From Alphaproteobacteria bacterium (GTDB lineage Bacteria; Pseudomonadota; Alphaproteobacteria; JAGOMX01), in contig JACVCA010000057.1 of assembly GCA_016742295.1 (NCBI GenBank), forward strand, positions 1-7,156: a stretch of DNA of 7,156 bases, in the 5' to 3' direction. Shown piece by piece: positions 6,047 to 7,156 of this stretch (the stretch's first letter is position 1; each line of letters opens with the position of its first letter). The notes below the pieces were generated by a model. That model did not search any database, was not told where the DNA came from, and saw only the letters and a program-made list of their open reading frames with translations. A program made the position numbers and the translations under genes.

Positions 6047-6222
6047 CAAAAAACTCGCGGCTGAGACTTCAAGGCATCCTGTGTCTTTTTGAGTTCATCC
6101 ATTTGTGTCTTTAAGTTTTGCAAGGTTTTTAAGTAAAATAAATACATTCCTATAAAGGTGCAGCTATAAGCAGCCCATATATAAGGTGAAAAAGATTGAA
6201 AATACTCTAACATATAATTCAT
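6046..6222 (-). CDS. ccmD: Heme exporter protein CcmD (small membrane protein)
   Basis: This 58-codon gene begins with the ATG at 6222, directly abutting the ccmC TAA, and ends at a TGA sharing a base with the ccmE ATG. Near the N-terminus is YIWAAYSCTFIGMYLFYL (residues 14-31), a single membrane helix with the aromatic W-x-A-Y start seen in CcmD. A charged, Lys/Gln-rich stretch (32-55) follows that could form a short coiled coil. CcmD stabilises CcmC-CcmE and is needed to release holo-CcmE from the CcmABC complex. Sequence conservation in the family is low. The call rests on size, topology and exact position between ccmC and ccmE. Confidence 0.88.
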   Translation of the reverse strand: MNYMLEYFQSFSPYIWAAYSCTFIGMYLFYLKTLQNLKTQMDELKKTQDALKSQPRVF

Positions 6223-6969
6223 TTAAGTTGTTTTCTTAAAAGGCTGATGGATGAGCTTTAATTGTAAAGCATGAGTTTTTGCAGATATCAATTGAATCTG
6301 GACACGCAATAGCAGTACCCATATAAAATAACCTATAAATGCAAGAGCCATAGCCATAAGAGGAATAAGCATTGAAATATGGATTGCTGGGGCTGCGATT
6401 CTGGTAATACTGGCGGGTTGATGAAGGGTTGTCCACCAGACCACAGACCACTTAATAATGGGGACATTAATGAAGCCCACAACTGCGAGAACGGATGCAG
6501 CATTCAGGCTAGTTTGAGTATCTTCAAAAGCTTCTGAAATTGCAAGGTATCCTAAATATAAGAATAACAAAATCAACACAGATGTTAGCCTTGCATCCCA
6601 TACCCACCATGTTCCCCACATAGGTTTCCCCCAAAGAGCACCAGTAAGAAGGCTTAGAAATGTGAATAAGGCCCCTAGAGGTGCGGCAGAGCGAGCCAAG
6701 ATACAGGCAAGGGGATATTTCCAGATCAAGAAGATTGCACTTAATATAGCGATAAAACTATAAATTCCCATTGCCATCCACGCACATGGTACATGAACAT
6801 ACATAATCCTTACGGTTTCACCTTGCTGATAATCAGGAGGAGATCCAATAAAAGCCAGATATAATCCAATTGCAAAAAGGCAAAGTGTTAGTCGACCAAT
6901 CCATAGCCTCCACCTTGTTGCATGTGTTAAAAGATGGTTTGGTTGTAAATAGCTATGAGCCTTAATCAT
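6223..6969 (-). CDS. ccmC: Heme-handling membrane protein CcmC
   Basis: CcmC is an inner-membrane protein of the heme-handling family that presents heme to CcmE on the periplasmic face, in complex with CcmA, CcmB and CcmD. The 248-residue protein has about six hydrophobic segments. It carries MYVHVPCAW with His59 and the tryptophan-rich motif WGTWWVWDARLTS (118-130). A further conserved segment is IKWSVVWWTTLHQPAS with His183. His59 and His183 match the two external heme-ligand histidines of the family. The ATG at 6969 follows AAAGGA at suitable spacing. The C-terminus is basic and slightly extended. This is the first gene of the five-gene minus-strand cluster; ccmA and ccmB, its usual upstream neighbours, are absent here. 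No convincing promoter was recognised in 6970-7156. Confidence 0.96.
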   Translation of the reverse strand: MIKAHSYLQPNHLLTHATRWRLWIGRLTLCLFAIGLYLAFIGSPPDYQQGETVRIMYVHVPCAWMAMGIYSFIAILSAIFLIWKYPLACILARSAAPLGALFTFLSLLTGALWGKPMWGTWWVWDARLTSVLILLFLYLGYLAISEAFEDTQTSLNAASVLAVVGFINVPIIKWSVVWWTTLHQPASITRIAAPAIHISMLIPLMAMALAFIGYFIWVLLLRVQIQLISAKTHALQLKLIHQPFKKTT

Positions 6970-7045
6970 ATATAGGTCCTTTTTTGTGAAGCTATCTTAA
7001 ATGAGTTAGGTTTCCAATAATAATTTTTTTGAACAGAATCGAATT

Positions 7046-7156
7046 ATGGACACTTGTGAAATCTCGTCTGGCTCAATAGCTGGCCACTATTTAAATATTA
7101 TGAATCAGCAATTTACTTTAAATATTAAGTCCTCCTCACTTCAAACAGGAGAGTAT
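7046..7156 (+). CDS. Uncertain open frame running off the right edge
   Basis: From the ATG at 7046 a frame stays open for 37 codons to the end of the window, with a second in-frame ATG at 7100. No Shine-Dalgarno sequence precedes either ATG and I recognise no motif. The frame is short enough to be chance. A strong Shine-Dalgarno inside it (7147-7153) suggests instead that the real gene starts just beyond the edge. Confidence 0.2.
   Translation, partial: MDTCEISSGSIAGHYLNIMNQQFTLNIKSSSLQTGEY
7147..7153 (+). promoter_or_regulatory. Strong Shine-Dalgarno sequence at the right edge
   Basis: AGGAGAG lies three to four bases from the window end, with spacing appropriate for a start codon a few bases past 7156. 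This suggests a plus-strand gene divergent from ccmC. CTCCT at 7132-7136 could pair with AGGAG (7147-7151) over a 10-base loop and mask this site, but the stem is only five base pairs. Confidence 0.35.

Noticed and set aside
6047..6049. TTG start for ccmE
   Set aside because: The adjacent ATG at 6046 is a better codon, and the TGATG overlap with ccmD is the usual coupling geometry.
6236..6451. Minus-strand frame of 71 codons inside ccmC
   Set aside because: It is an out-of-frame shadow of the ccmC C-terminal half, which holds the conserved LHQPAS segment.
7130..7137. Minus-strand GAGGAGGA resembling a perfect Shine-Dalgarno sequence
   Set aside because: No ATG, GTG or TTG follows at usable distance on the minus strand, and all three minus frames close quickly here.

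Overview
The window looks like an ordinary chromosomal stretch of an AT-rich alphaproteobacterium. Three things point there: a Rieske N-terminus with a twin-arginine motif of alphaproteobacterial style, a ParE opening with the YIGGTDE..ALHHL style, and a cytochrome c maturation cluster in which ccmE-ccmF-ccmH are contiguous, as in the rhizobial cycJKL order. A host-associated lineage (Holosporales- or Rickettsiales-like) is possible from base composition, but this is only inference. No mobile element, CRISPR array, tRNA or rRNA was seen.

Layout. On the minus strand, 1-139 is the 5' end of the Rieske iron-sulfur subunit of the cytochrome bc1 complex (petA), which runs off the left edge. The next 510 bases (140-649) are mostly non-coding and hold a likely petA promoter, several small palindromes and a 46-codon possible gene remnant. 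On the plus strand, 650-967 encodes a small BON-domain lipoprotein, followed by a very regular 16-bp hairpin at 986-1021. parE (topoisomerase IV subunit B) fills 1197-3188. It has no Shine-Dalgarno sequence of its own and has an unusual start region.

Convergent to parE on the minus strand lies a small SRP RNA gene (ffs, about 3205-3300) with its own promoter. Upstream of it is a tight minus-strand operon, ccmC-ccmD-ccmE-ccmF-ccmH (6969 down to 3352), whose genes abut or overlap by 0 to 4 bases. ccmD (58 codons) and the true ccmH start (3705) were settled by reading the sequence. To the right of ccmC no complete gene is visible. A strong Shine-Dalgarno sequence four bases from the right edge suggests that a plus-strand gene begins just outside.

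Function. CcmC, CcmD and CcmE load and carry heme in the periplasm. CcmF and CcmH form the ligase side, which attaches heme to apocytochrome c. The Rieske protein belongs to the bc1 complex, whose cytochrome c1 depends on that maturation, so the two ends of the window share a respiratory theme. ParE and SRP RNA are housekeeping functions. ccmA, ccmB, ccmG and ccmI are not in this window. I found no convincing novel system; the points most worth checking are the parE start region, the hairpin at 986-1021 and base changes in the SRP RNA core.
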